Shown in pieces: positions 1-9,227 of a stretch of 52,643 nt of DNA (position 1 is the stretch's first letter; the number at the start of each line of letters is the position of its first letter). The stretch is taken from NCBI GenBank assembly GCA_024280115.1, contig JAJRQT010000032.1, forward strand, positions 1 through 52,643, in the 5' to 3' direction. The notes beneath the pieces were generated by a model. It was not told the DNA's origin and ran no database searches. It saw only the letters and a program-made list of their open reading frames with translations. Source of the stretch: Bacteroidota bacterium (lineage in GTDB: Bacteria; Bacteroidota; Bacteroidia; Cytophagales; Cyclobacteriaceae). The position numbers and the translations under genes were made by a program.

Positions 1-311
1 AAAAACGTTAAAACATTGATAATCAATAGATTGAAAAAATTAGAATAAAAGCATAATAAAATATTTCAATTTCATTTGACTGCTTTCAAAATTTGGAACA
101 AAAGTGAAAAACTCAGAATCAATTATTAGAGGTTCCCTTAAGACCTTTCACACACTCATCTACCTTTTTCATTTTTGTTAAATGTGTACTAAATGTGCTG
201 AAGTTGGAATCCGGAGACACTAAATATTTTAGGGAAAATAAAATAAATCACACATTCTCCACAACTTTTCATTTATCAAGACAGTTTATTCTCATGAATA
301 AAGATTGATAA
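1..311. other. Intergenic region upstream of the TetR-type gene
   Basis: This AT-rich stretch has stop codons in every frame and no recognisable gene or RNA. The one regular pattern is a direct repeat, TAAATGTG at 179-186 and again at 190-197. The two copies are 11 bp apart, about one helical turn, and lie roughly 115 bp before the regulator's start. An autoregulatory operator is possible, but nothing else supports it. Confidence 0.5.
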
Positions 312-941
312 ATGAATAAAACTCAAAAGAGGATAGTAGATAAATATATCACATTTGTCCTCGAAAATGATCGGAAACCCATATCTATTCATCAATTTGT
401 TGAAGGTCTAAAAATTAAAGAAGGAACATTTTATACTTATTTTTCTTCCTTTGAACAACTGGAGGAAGAAATTTGGAATTTTATTTTTGAGGAAACTGTT
501 AAGAAAATTGAAAGTCAGGATGTTTATACATCTTATACTGTCAATGAAAAATTATTAGCCTTTTATTATACATGGATTGAAGAATTGAAGGATTATCGCA
601 GTTTTGCCATCCATACAATTCATGATGAAAAGATATATGAGTTGTATCCGGCTTCATTCGATTTATTCAAGGAGCATTTTGAAAACTACGTTTCGAAGCT
701 TATTGAAGAAGGGTTGGCAACACAGGAAATCGCCGAAAGGCCGTTTATCACCTCTAAGTACAAATCATTGCTTTGGATTCAGCCCGTTTCTATCATAAAA
801 TTCTGGGTAAAGGATGAAAGTAAAAATTTTGAAAATACTGATGCTCTGATCGAAAAAACTGTTCATTTCTCGTTTGATCTAATGGCTTCAAATGGATTTG
901 ACTCGTTTTTTGATTTGGCTAAATTCCATATACAGCATTAA
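312..941 (+). CDS. TetR/AcrR-family transcriptional regulator
   Basis: The 209-residue protein has a short N-terminal helix-turn-helix. The segment EGTFYTYFSSFEQLEEEIW (about residues 37-55) matches the recognition helix and the following YxxFxxxxxL pattern of TetR proteins. The remainder is alpha-helical and resembles the ligand-binding half found in Bacteroidota members of the family. Such proteins are usually dimeric repressors that release DNA on binding a small ligand; the ligand here is unknown. The stop codon is one base from the ATG of the ABC1-kinase gene, so the two are almost certainly co-transcribed and the regulator may control the kinase. The family call is firm; the target and effector are not visible. 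Confidence 0.85.
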   Translation: MNKTQKRIVDKYITFVLENDRKPISIHQFVEGLKIKEGTFYTYFSSFEQLEEEIWNFIFEETVKKIESQDVYTSYTVNEKLLAFYYTWIEELKDYRSFAIHTIHDEKIYELYPASFDLFKEHFENYVSKLIEEGLATQEIAERPFITSKYKSLLWIQPVSIIKFWVKDESKNFENTDALIEKTVHFSFDLMASNGFDSFFDLAKFHIQH

Positions 942-942
942 T

Positions 943-2256
943 ATGAAGGAGCAAAACAGCATTCCTACAGGTAAAGTTCAGAGGGCCGGAAAATTTATTA
1001 AAACCGGGGCTAAAATCGGCGGGAACTTTGTAAAGCATTATACGAAAAGAATGTTTGTAGAGGGGATTGACAAATCGACACTGCACGAAGAAAATGCAAA
1101 AGATATTTACGAATCACTAAGCCATTTGAAAGGTGGGGCACTAAAAGTCGCCCAGATGATGAGCCTGGATCAGGGAATTTTACCAAAGGCCTATCAGGAA
1201 AAATTTATGCAGGCTCAATACAGTGCGCCACCACTGTCATTGCCGCTGGTTACAAAAACTTTTCATAATCTGCTTGGAAAAGGGCCTTTCGAATTGTACG
1301 ATTCCTTTACCAGAACCGCTGTGAATGCCGCCTCAATCGGACAGGTACATCAGGCCACATTGGATGGAAAGAAACTTGCGGTGAAAATACAATATCCCGG
1401 AGTAGCTGAGAGCCTTAAATCTGATCTTAAGATTGTAAAACCATTTGCTAAATTATTGTTTAACGTCAGTGATGCCGATATTGATTATTATATGACCGAG
1501 GTCCAGGATAAGCTTTTTGAAGAAACTGACTATGATCTTGAAGTAAAAAGGAGCATTGAAATTTCAAGTTTATGTAAGCAATTGCCAAACATCATTTTCC
1601 CAAGGTATTATCCCGAATTATCATCAAAGAGGATTATCACCATGGATTGGATGGAAGGATTGCATTTAAACGAGTTTTTATCAACAAATCCTACTCAAAA
1701 AATTAGAAATAAAATTGGGCAGGCTTTATGGAATTTTTATGATTATCAGGTTCATGTATTGAGAATGGTTCATGCCGATGCGCACCCTGGAAATTATATT
1801 TTTTCCGCTGATGGAACGGTGGCCGTCATTGATTTTGGATGCGTAAAAGAGATATCAGAGGATTTTTATAACAATTATTTCCGAATTCATGATTATAATT
1901 TCGCCTCTGATCCACTGAAATTTAATCAATGGCTGTATGACCTGTCATTTTTAAATAAAAATGATTCAGCGAGGGAGAAAGAGTTGTTTAGCGGATTATT
2001 TAGAGAGATGGTTGATTTATTGGGCAAACCTTTCTTTGAAGATGAATTTGATTTTGGGAATGACGAATTTTTTAAGGATATATATGAATTGGGTCTGAAA
2101 ATTTCGAGTTCTAAAGAAGTCAAAAAATCCAATGCTGCCAGAGGCGCCAGAGATGGTTTGTATATCAACCGGACATATTTTGGACTTTACCATATTTTAA
2201 ACAGTCTCAGGGCAAAGGTATTTACCAAAAGTAATACATTTGCGCTCGCAGGTTAG
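943..2256 (+). CDS. ABC1/AarF/UbiB-family atypical kinase
   Basis: The 437-residue protein has the hallmarks of the ABC1 (UbiB/ADCK) family. There is an N-terminal KGGALKVAQMMS segment corresponding to the KxGQ motif, the nucleotide-binding lysine in AVKIQYPG, a catalytic loop HADAHPGNY, and the metal-binding DFG in VIDFGCVKE. Family members are atypical kinases or ATPases linked to isoprenoid-quinone biosynthesis and lipid homeostasis. I chose the ATG at 943, one base after the regulator's stop, because a longer frame opening at 892 would overlap the regulator and adds no conserved sequence. The protein lacks the C-terminal membrane helices of E. coli UbiB, as is common in this phylum. The physiological substrate is not known. 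Confidence 0.88.
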   Translation: MKEQNSIPTGKVQRAGKFIKTGAKIGGNFVKHYTKRMFVEGIDKSTLHEENAKDIYESLSHLKGGALKVAQMMSLDQGILPKAYQEKFMQAQYSAPPLSLPLVTKTFHNLLGKGPFELYDSFTRTAVNAASIGQVHQATLDGKKLAVKIQYPGVAESLKSDLKIVKPFAKLLFNVSDADIDYYMTEVQDKLFEETDYDLEVKRSIEISSLCKQLPNIIFPRYYPELSSKRIITMDWMEGLHLNEFLSTNPTQKIRNKIGQALWNFYDYQVHVLRMVHADAHPGNYIFSADGTVAVIDFGCVKEISEDFYNNYFRIHDYNFASDPLKFNQWLYDLSFLNKNDSAREKELFSGLFREMVDLLGKPFFEDEFDFGNDEFFKDIYELGLKISSSKEVKKSNAARGARDGLYINRTYFGLYHILNSLRAKVFTKSNTFALAG

Positions 2257-2374
2257 CCTGAGAAAATATACAATGTTATCGTATGAGAAAGGGTAACACT
2301 TTCAATATTTCAATTGAGAAATAGATGCTTTTGAAAAATTCATCCCAAAACCTGAACTTCAATTAGTTTAATTG

Positions 2375-3172
2375 ATGAGAAAACTAAGCTTTTTAGCCTT
2401 CATTATTCTTCTTCATTTTTTCGGATGCGGTGAAGCGCGGCTTAACCAAAAAAAGAAACATTTTCTACATAAGGGAAACCTGTCATACAAGGAGAAAATG
2501 TATCGGGATGCCATTAGATATTACCGTGAAGCTATTGGTGTTGATTCTTCTTTCGCCCAGGCATACAACAATCTTGGGATCGTTTATTTTCGAACAGGGA
2601 AGATCAAAGAGGCCATTATTGCATACGACAAATGCATTGATATTGACAGGTCTTTTGCTGATGCATACTTTAATAGATCCAATGCCAATTTTGAACTGGG
2701 GAATTACCATAAATCATTGATTGATCTCAACTTAATCATAACGGAATATGCTGATAAAGAGGCAATTCATTTTTCTAAAGGACTTTCTTTTTTGGGAATG
2801 CACAATTATGATTCCGCGGATATTGAATTTTCAGTAGCCTTGGCTTTGGATTCCTCAAATATAGAATCTTATCTGAATCTGGCTTCAGTAAAATTTTACC
2901 AAAAGGAATACAAAGCTTCGAAAGAACTGATCGATAAAAGTCTATCATTAGATTCCAATGCGGTGGATGCTTATAACCTACTGGGTTTGATGAGTTTAAC
3001 AACCAATGAACTTGATCAGGCTTTACAATATTTCAACAAGGGTCTAAGTCTGGAATTAAATAATGCCTTTATCCTCAACAACAGGGGATTTTTATATTTA
3101 GAGAGAAATGATATGATTAAAGCCCTGGCGGATATAAATGAAAGTATGATTATTAATGCTGAAAATCCTTGA
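2375..3172 (+). CDS. TPR-repeat lipoprotein, ended early by an in-frame TGA
   Basis: The product begins with a signal peptide and lipobox (LLHFFGC, Cys about residue 18), so it should be a lipoprotein. It consists of about six tetratricopeptide repeats, with typical units such as AYNNLGIVYFRTGKIKEAI and AYFNRSNANFELGNYHKSL. TPR domains mediate protein-protein contacts. The frame closes at TGA 3170-3172 directly after NAENP, yet the same frame continues downstream with clear TPR sequence up to 3403. At that position a TPR protein would normally carry Trp or Tyr (NP-W-VYRNKG), so a single TGG-to-TGA change explains the break. The upstream TTG at 2372 is unlikely to be the start because ATG follows at 2375. 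Confidence 0.8.
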   Translation: MRKLSFLAFIILLHFFGCGEARLNQKKKHFLHKGNLSYKEKMYRDAIRYYREAIGVDSSFAQAYNNLGIVYFRTGKIKEAIIAYDKCIDIDRSFADAYFNRSNANFELGNYHKSLIDLNLIITEYADKEAIHFSKGLSFLGMHNYDSADIEFSVALALDSSNIESYLNLASVKFYQKEYKASKELIDKSLSLDSNAVDAYNLLGLMSLTTNELDQALQYFNKGLSLELNNAFILNNRGFLYLERNDMIKALADINESMIINAENP

Positions 3173-3403
3173 GTTTATAGGAATAAAGGGATTTATTATT
3201 TTAAAAATAATGATTTTGTGAATGCGAAAAGACTGTTAACCCATTCCATTGAAATGGATGATAAACTGCCACTGAGCCATTACTATCTTGGCGAGATTTA
3301 TTTTAAAGAAGGAAAAAAAGTGGAGGCTTGTAAAGAATGGAATACTTCAATGAATCTCAATGATAAAGAAGGAAAGAAAGCTTATCAGCAATACTGCCAA
3401 TAA
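3173..3403 (+). pseudogene. C-terminal TPR tail beyond the in-frame stop
   Basis: Reading on in the same frame from the TGA gives VYRNKGIYYFKNNDFVNAKR, then a further TPR-like unit (SHYYLGEIYFKEGKKVEACK), and ends at TAA 3401-3403. There is no frameshift, and the repeat spacing runs smoothly across the stop. The stretch is therefore the missing 77 codons of the upstream lipoprotein, not a separate gene. A GTG at 3218 could in theory restart translation but would yield only 61 residues. The choices are a recent nonsense mutation, an assembly or sequencing error, or read-through. Confidence 0.75.
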
Positions 3404-3419
3404 GCTATAAAATCAGTTA

Positions 3420-4532
3420 TTATAAATACTTCTCAACTTTTGTGTATGGAAGTCCGAATGCTTCAGCGACGGCTTCATAGACAATTTCTCCTTTTACTAT
3501 ATTAAGTCCGAGTTTCAACTCTTCACTTTCTCTGCAAGCATGCTCCCAGCCTTTAGAAGCCAGTTGAAGTGCATATGGCAATGTAGCATTTGTCAGAGCC
3601 ACGGTTGAAGTGTAAGGCACAGCTCCCGGCATATTTGCAACACAATAGTGGATGACTTCTTCAATTATATAGATCGGATCCTGGTGAGTAGTCGGTTTAC
3701 AGGTTTCAATACAACCGCCTTGGTCCACAGCGACATCAATTAATACAGCTCCGGATTTCATATCTTTCAGCATATCTTCTGTAATCAGGTGGGGCGCTTT
3801 GGCTCCGGGAATCAATACCGCACCAATGATGAGATCCTGGTGTGGAATCAGCTCTCTGATATTGTACTCGTTTGACATCAATGTGCTTACATTCGCAGGC
3901 ATGATGTCAGACAGGTATCTCAACCTGGGCAGACTGACATCAATAATAGTAACGTCAGCACCGAGCCCTGCTGCCATTTTTGCTGCTTGTGTGCCTACAA
4001 TTCCTCCACCGAGTATCAATACATTAGCAGGTTTAACGCCAGGGACGCCTCCCAGGAGGATGCCACGGCCCTGCATTGGTTTTTCAAGATACTTAGCGCC
4101 TTCCTGTACAGCCATTCTTCCAGCGACTTCGGACATAGGAATAAGTAAAGGCAGACTTCTGTCCGCTTTTTCAACCGTTTCATAGGCGAGGCATATTGCA
4201 TTACTTTTAATCATAGCTTCAGTAAGTGGGCGATAGGAAGCAAAATGAAAATAGGTAAAAAGCAATTGATTCTCTTTGATCAGGCCATATTCTGATTCTA
4301 TCGGCTCCTTTACTTTGATAATCATCTCAGCAACGCTATAAACCTCCTCAATGGAAGGGAGTATCTTTGCCCCGGCCTGTTTATAATCATCATCCAGAAA
4401 TCCACTTCCATTACCGGCTTGATTTTGTACATAAACTTCGTGACCATGTTTGCGGAATTCTGTAACACCTGCTGGAGTAAGCGCGACGCGGTTTTCGTTG
4501 TCTTTTATTTCTTTTGGGATGCCGATTATCAT
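3420..4532 (-). CDS. ald: Alanine dehydrogenase
   Basis: The 370-residue protein has the normal length for the enzyme. It begins MIIGIPKEIKDNENRVALTP, the typical start of alanine dehydrogenases, with the substrate-binding Arg in that segment and the catalytic Lys in IIKVKEP (about residue 75). The catalytic His is in FTYFHFA (about residue 96), and the NAD-binding Rossmann motif is LGGGIVGTQAA (about residues 172-182). The enzyme interconverts L-alanine and pyruvate plus ammonia with NAD in the cytoplasm. The gene is convergent with the TPR lipoprotein gene. The 438-bp region upstream separates it from the divergent E1 gene, so it is probably monocistronic. Confidence 0.95.
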   Translation of the reverse strand: MIIGIPKEIKDNENRVALTPAGVTEFRKHGHEVYVQNQAGNGSGFLDDDYKQAGAKILPSIEEVYSVAEMIIKVKEPIESEYGLIKENQLLFTYFHFASYRPLTEAMIKSNAICLAYETVEKADRSLPLLIPMSEVAGRMAVQEGAKYLEKPMQGRGILLGGVPGVKPANVLILGGGIVGTQAAKMAAGLGADVTIIDVSLPRLRYLSDIMPANVSTLMSNEYNIRELIPHQDLIIGAVLIPGAKAPHLITEDMLKDMKSGAVLIDVAVDQGGCIETCKPTTHQDPIYIIEEVIHYCVANMPGAVPYTSTVALTNATLPYALQLASKGWEHACRESEELKLGLNIVKGEIVYEAVAEAFGLPYTKVEKYL

Positions 4533-4898
4533 AATTGAATTATCTTAAGATTTTATGCGTTGTAAATATATGAAGGAATAGTTGATTTGTTCATGGACAA
4601 TTGATGTTTTTACTATTTATTTGTCATCAATTTAATTCTGAAAAGTACGCTTTTGAAAATATTATACTTGTGAAGAAAAGTGAAAAAATTATTTAGAATA
4701 TTGAGAGGAAAAAAAATTTATAATCAAAATAAAAGAATTTGAAAAATTGAAAAATACAAGCAGGATGTTTTATCCTTAAATTAATAGGCAAAATTATATA
4801 TTAAATAAACACAAATATGTAAAATATTATTTCCTTTAATCGCTTGAAATATCATATACTATCCTAATTTGCTTTAATGTTATTTGAATTTACCGACT

Positions 4899-4928
4899 TT
4901 TGAATAAGATGATTTTTTAGTAAATTTG
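4899..4928 (+). promoter_or_regulatory. Bacteroidota-type promoter for the E1 fusion gene
   Basis: TTTG at 4899-4902 and TAAATTTG at 4921-4928 match the -33 (TTTG) and -7 (TAnnTTTG) elements of Bacteroidota housekeeping promoters, with an 18-bp spacer. The expected transcription start leaves about 35 nt before the ATG at 4971. The rest of the 4533-4970 intergenic region is AT-rich with no other feature that I can identify, and must also hold the divergent ald promoter. Confidence 0.7.
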
Positions 4929-4970
4929 TTAACAATCCAATCACAGTTTTTTATCATTATTTAAAAAAAA

Positions 4971-7391
4971 ATGACATCTGTTAAAACGACACCTGCAACT
5001 GAACTGAAAGATTACGGTCTGTCAGTCGAAGATATTCTCAATGATTACAAAATTGGATATGCCAGCAGACAAGCGAGCCTACTAGGGCGCAAGGAAGTGT
5101 TTTTAGGTCGTGCAAAATTTGGAGTTTTCGGAGATGGTAAGGAGTTGGCCCAACTGGCAATGGCCAGGTTTTTTAGATTGGGCGACTATCGTTCCGGCTA
5201 TTACAGAGACCAGACATTTATGTTCGCTTCCGGAATGCTGACAATTCAGCAATTCTTTGCACAATTGTATGCACACACGGATCTCGATGCAGAACCGGCC
5301 ACAGGAGGGCGACTTATGAACGGGCACTTCTCAACGAGATTTTTAGATGAAAATGGAGATTGGAAAGATCAGACTAAAATGAAAAATTGTAGCGCTGATG
5401 TATCACCGACAGCTGCACAAATGCCCAGGTTGATTGGTTTGGCGTGGGCTTCTAAACTATACAGGGAAAATAGACAACTGAAAGGCTTTAAGAAGTTTTC
5501 AAATAATGGTAATGAAGTTGCCTTCGGAACGATTGGTGATGCCTCCACTTCAGAAGGTGTATTTTTTGAATCTATAAACGCTGCGGCTGTTTTGCAGATA
5601 CCTATGCTGCTATCTATTTGGGATGATGGTTATGGGATTTCGGTACCGAGTAAGTATCATACTCCAAAAGCAGATATTTCAAAAGTTCTTGAAGGATTCA
5701 GGAGATCAGAAAATGAAAAAGGGCTTGAACTTATAAAAGTAAAAGGCTGGGATTATTTAGCGCTTATTAAGGCTTATAAATATGCGACCGAGTTGGCCAG
5801 GGAAAATCATATACCGGTCCTGGTTCATGTCGATGAGATGACTCAACCCCTTGGGCATTCCACCAGTGGTTCTCATGAACGGTATAAATCAAAAGAGCGA
5901 TTGGAATGGGAAAGTGACTATGATTGCATGAAGAAAATGCGGGAATGGATACTTGTAAATGAAATTGCTCATCAGGGCCAATTGGATGCCATAGAAGCGG
6001 AGGCTTCGAAAGTTGCCAGGACGAGCAAGGACAGAGCCTGGAAGAATTATACAAAAGTTCTATCACAGGACAAAAAAGAGGCATTGGAATTATTAGATGG
6101 ATTAAATGCAGACTTGGGCCCTTACGAAAAAGTTTCTGAATATCGAGATTCGTTAGATGCTCTGCCATTGCCCTTGAAGCTCGAAACTATTAAACCATTG
6201 AAATATGCGCTGAGATATACAAGAAATCAATCTTCACAATCCAGGGTGAAAATAAGGGAGTGGTTGAAATTTAAAGATGAAAGAAATCAGAAAGATTACA
6301 GCTCTCACATATACAGTGAATCAAAGGATTCAGCACTAAAAGTTAAAGCTGTTGCTCCGGCATATTCAAAAGATTCGAGAACAGTGGATGGGAGAGAAGT
6401 GCTTCTGGCGTGTTTTGATGCAGCTCTAAACAGGGATCCGAGAATCGTGGCTTTTGGAGAGGACTTGGGTAAAATAGGAGATGTGAACCAGGCATTTGCC
6501 GGTTTACAGGAAAAATATGGAGAGATACGTGTGATGGATACCAGCATACGCGAGTCAACAATAATGGGGCAGGCCATTGGAATTGCTATGCGGGGTTTGC
6601 GGCCAATTGCAGAAATTCAATATTTAGATTATTTAATTTATACTATACAAATCATGTCAGACGATTTGTCCTGTGTACAATACCGAACTGTAGGAGGGCA
6701 AAAGGCTCCTGTCATTATCAGAACTAGAGGGCATCGATTGGAAGGTGTATGGCATTCCGGGTCTCCTTTGGGGATGATTTTGAATAGCATTAGAGGTATA
6801 TATGTTTTAGTACCGAGAAACATGACACAAGCAGCGGGGTTTTACAATACAATCTTAAAATCTGATGAACCCGCACTTATTATAGAAACATTGAATGGTT
6901 ACAGGTTGAAAGAAAAAATCCCTGACAATATCGGAGAATTTACACTTTCATTGGGTGTGCCGGAGGTTTTAAATGAGGGAACGGATTGCACTTTAGTGAC
7001 ATATGGCGCTATGTGCAGAATTGCTCTAAATGCAGCGCAGCAATTAGCTGATGTCGGTATCTCTTTGGAGGTGATTGACGTACAGTCATTATTGCCATTT
7101 GATCTAGGCCATCGCATTGTTGAATCTCTGAAGAAAACGAATCGTGTGATATTTGCTGACGAAGATGTATCCGGGGGAGCTTCAGCCTATATGATGCAAC
7201 AAGTGGTAGAGACTCAGGGTGGATATGATTATCTGGATTCCAAGCCAATTACACTGACTTCAAAGGATCACAGGCCAGCATATTCTACAGATGGAGATTA
7301 TTTCTCAAAAGTAAATGCGGAAGATATTTATAGAACTGTTTATGAAATGCTCAATGAAGTAAATCCCGTTGACTATCCTGAGATATATTAA
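4971..7391 (+). CDS. Fused E1 alpha/beta subunit of 2-oxoacid dehydrogenase
   Basis: The 806-residue protein joins two normally separate subunits. Residues 1 to about 400 are E1-alpha, with a thiamine-diphosphate site around GDASTSEG (189) and DDGYGIS (218). After a helical linker, residues about 465-806 are E1-beta (TVDGREVLLACFDAAL, AFGEDLGKIGDVN, GAMCRIALNAA). The enzyme decarboxylates a 2-oxoacid and passes the acyl group to a lipoyl E2 protein. The sequence resembles branched-chain 2-oxoisovalerate dehydrogenases more than pyruvate dehydrogenase, but the substrate cannot be settled here. No E2 or E3 gene is nearby, so those partners are encoded elsewhere. Such fusions are common in Bacteroidota. 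The gene ends 14 bp from a convergent lipoprotein gene. Confidence 0.92.
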   Translation: MTSVKTTPATELKDYGLSVEDILNDYKIGYASRQASLLGRKEVFLGRAKFGVFGDGKELAQLAMARFFRLGDYRSGYYRDQTFMFASGMLTIQQFFAQLYAHTDLDAEPATGGRLMNGHFSTRFLDENGDWKDQTKMKNCSADVSPTAAQMPRLIGLAWASKLYRENRQLKGFKKFSNNGNEVAFGTIGDASTSEGVFFESINAAAVLQIPMLLSIWDDGYGISVPSKYHTPKADISKVLEGFRRSENEKGLELIKVKGWDYLALIKAYKYATELARENHIPVLVHVDEMTQPLGHSTSGSHERYKSKERLEWESDYDCMKKMREWILVNEIAHQGQLDAIEAEASKVARTSKDRAWKNYTKVLSQDKKEALELLDGLNADLGPYEKVSEYRDSLDALPLPLKLETIKPLKYALRYTRNQSSQSRVKIREWLKFKDERNQKDYSSHIYSESKDSALKVKAVAPAYSKDSRTVDGREVLLACFDAALNRDPRIVAFGEDLGKIGDVNQAFAGLQEKYGEIRVMDTSIRESTIMGQAIGIAMRGLRPIAEIQYLDYLIYTIQIMSDDLSCVQYRTVGGQKAPVIIRTRGHRLEGVWHSGSPLGMILNSIRGIYVLVPRNMTQAAGFYNTILKSDEPALIIETLNGYRLKEKIPDNIGEFTLSLGVPEVLNEGTDCTLVTYGAMCRIALNAAQQLADVGISLEVIDVQSLLPFDLGHRIVESLKKTNRVIFADEDVSGGASAYMMQQVVETQGGYDYLDSKPITLTSKDHRPAYSTDGDYFSKVNAEDIYRTVYEMLNEVNPVDYPEIY

Positions 7392-7405
7392 CTGGATAAA
7401 TAAAC

Positions 7406-8104
7406 TTAGTCCGGAGGTCTGATTACATCATTAATTTTAATTGGTTCAGTTTCGATGATATTACTTTTATTCAATGCCCGATCTTGAATCTGAATTCTGA
7501 GTTTTATAGATTTTTCATTACGGAAAAGTAATCTAAAACCAGAAACTAAAGAGTATTGCAATTCTCCTGTTAAAGGTCTTATATCTCCAGCGGTATTCAA
7601 TATAAAAAATCTGCCGTGATAAGGCGGAGCACAATTCCTTTCCAGGGCTGGATTAAATTCTCTATAACTTCCATCATCATTTTCAATAAGAAATGTTAAA
7701 AAGAAATTAAAATGATCTGGATTTCTAATGACATAAATAGTATCGGCAGTTACAACTAAAGAATCACCGGCAGAAGACTCTTTTCTGATGATCTCATAGT
7801 CAACGCAATTATAATCCTCTGGGGTATTAGGGTCACCGAATCTCAAGGTATCTCCGGTAACAGGATCAATTTGCACATCCATTAAATGATAAGGAGGGTC
7901 GGTTTCATCTGAATAAAGCCCTAAATTACCATCACCATCTTCAAATTGTAATTTTATTACTAAGGAGTCTAATGAAAGATTTTGAATTAATTTAAAATAA
8001 TATTCGTTCAGACCGATGGTGGGCGTTTCTGGAAATGTTGGTCTTTCCTGGCAGGATGCTAGGCTTAAAATTATTAATAAAAACCACAGTGGATTTTTTA
8101 CCAT
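7406..8104 (-). CDS. Conserved lipoprotein of unknown function
   Basis: The 232-residue protein starts with MVKNPLWFLLIILSLASC, a signal peptide ending in a lipobox (LASC, Cys 18), so it should be acylated and exported. The mature part is rich in Asp, Gly and aromatic residues. It has a calcium-loop-like FEDGDGNLG and looks like an all-beta domain. I do not recognise a named family; similar proteins in Bacteroidota are listed as hypothetical. It faces the E1 gene end to end and is divergent from the LuxE-type gene, with 47 bp between the two starts. Confidence 0.75.
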   Translation of the reverse strand: MVKNPLWFLLIILSLASCQERPTFPETPTIGLNEYYFKLIQNLSLDSLVIKLQFEDGDGNLGLYSDETDPPYHLMDVQIDPVTGDTLRFGDPNTPEDYNCVDYEIIRKESSAGDSLVVTADTIYVIRNPDHFNFFLTFLIENDDGSYREFNPALERNCAPPYHGRFFILNTAGDIRPLTGELQYSLVSGFRLLFRNEKSIKLRIQIQDRALNKSNIIETEPIKINDVIRPPD

Positions 8105-8117
8105 TTCTACTAACCTT

Positions 8118-8125
8118 TATCTTTG
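8118..8125 (+). promoter_or_regulatory. Candidate -7 promoter element for the LuxE-type gene
   Basis: TATCTTTG is a full match to TAnnTTTG and lies 27 bp before the GTG start at 8152. No exact TTTG is seen at the -33 position; the nearest candidate there is a T-rich stretch at 8094-8100. The call rests on the -7 motif and its position in a short divergent intergenic region. Confidence 0.45.
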
Positions 8126-8151
8126 TTTTGCAATTTATGAAAATATAACGC

Positions 8152-9135
8152 GTGAGGTCACTAAATAGTTTTAAATCTAAGATTTTTCACATCAACAATC
8201 AAAACTTTGAGGAGCACGCCCTCAGATTATTCAGGTTTCAATACATGCACAATACAGTTTATCGCACATATATCCAAAATTTAAATATTGTTCCGGATAA
8301 GGTGTTGAATATTTTTGAAATACCTTTCATGCCCATTCAGTTTTTTAAAAAGCACGAAATAAAAACGGAGAATTTCAAGCCGCAACAAATCTTTGAAAGT
8401 AGCGGGACCACCGGTGCGCGCAGTAAACATTGTATAGAAGACCTGGAATTTTATAATAAGATAAGCTTAGCCGGTTTCAAATTATTTTTTGGAGAGATTG
8501 ACCAGACTGTTATTATTGGTTTATTACCTTCATATTTAGAAAGGAATAATTCTTCCCTCGTTTATATGGTCAATCATTTCATTGGCCAATCCAATAATCC
8601 CAACTCCGGATTTTACCTCAATAACCTTAGCTTGTTAACGGATAAGCTAAAAGCACTGTCAAAGAATCAAAAGCCAATATATCTTTTTGGTGTAACTTTT
8701 GCGTTGCTCAATCTTGCCAGGAACGTAAATTTCGATATGAAGAATTTATATATTCTTGAAACAGGAGGAATGAAGGGAAGGGGAAAGGAAATTATCAGGG
8801 AAGAATTACATGAAAAATTGGAAACTACTTTTAATACAAACAATGTTTTTTCGGAATATGGAATGACAGAATTATTATCACAGGCCTACCTTCAAAAAGA
8901 TGGTTATTTCCATACGCCACCCTGGATGCGCGTAATGGTAAGAGAAATACACGATCCGTTCAGTTATATTGAAAATGGAAAGACAGGCATTATTAAGGTA
9001 ATAGATTTAGCAAATATCCATTCGTGCGCTTTTATTGAAACTGAAGATTTGGGTATGCAGGAGGGAGCCGGATTTAAAGTGCTCGGGAGGTTAGATAATT
9101 CAGACTTAAGAGGTTGTAATCTGTTGTTGTCTTAG
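8152..9135 (+). CDS. LuxE/acyl-protein synthetase-like adenylating protein
   Basis: The 327-residue protein carries the adenylate-forming motif SSGTTGARSK (about residues 83-92) and the later segment FSEYGMTELLSQAY (about residues 239-252), in which EYGMTE is the acyl-adenylate motif. This fits the LuxE/PaaK-like branch of the ANL superfamily, which activates a carboxylate with ATP and may pass it to a protein cysteine or to CoA. The start is GTG, because the frame is closed by TAA two codons upstream. In bacteria without luminescence genes such proteins act in acyl transfer for surface lipids or unknown metabolites. No partner gene is next to it, so the substrate is open. Confidence 0.78.
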   Translation: MRSLNSFKSKIFHINNQNFEEHALRLFRFQYMHNTVYRTYIQNLNIVPDKVLNIFEIPFMPIQFFKKHEIKTENFKPQQIFESSGTTGARSKHCIEDLEFYNKISLAGFKLFFGEIDQTVIIGLLPSYLERNNSSLVYMVNHFIGQSNNPNSGFYLNNLSLLTDKLKALSKNQKPIYLFGVTFALLNLARNVNFDMKNLYILETGGMKGRGKEIIREELHEKLETTFNTNNVFSEYGMTELLSQAYLQKDGYFHTPPWMRVMVREIHDPFSYIENGKTGIIKVIDLANIHSCAFIETEDLGMQEGAGFKVLGRLDNSDLRGCNLLLS

Positions 9136-9188
9136 ATTAGACTTGTTAAAAACATTACATCCACTTTTTAATTTAATATTATTGACTA

Positions 9189-9196
9189 TATATTTG
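9189..9196 (+). promoter_or_regulatory. Candidate -7 promoter element for the 41-residue lipoprotein
   Basis: TATATTTG matches TAnnTTTG and sits 31 bp before the ATG at 9228. The upstream -33 region is T-rich but lacks a perfect TTTG. Its place in the gap between the LuxE-type gene and a small signal-peptide reading frame supports independent transcription of that frame. Confidence 0.45.
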
Positions 9197-9227
9197 TATT
9201 TAAGATTATCAGTAAAACAGGTGAAAA

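Noticed and set aside
2375..3403. TGA read as tryptophan across the genome
   Set aside because: Other genes in the window end at TGA (for example accC at 27861), so TGA is a normal stop here; a local mutation or error is the simpler reading.
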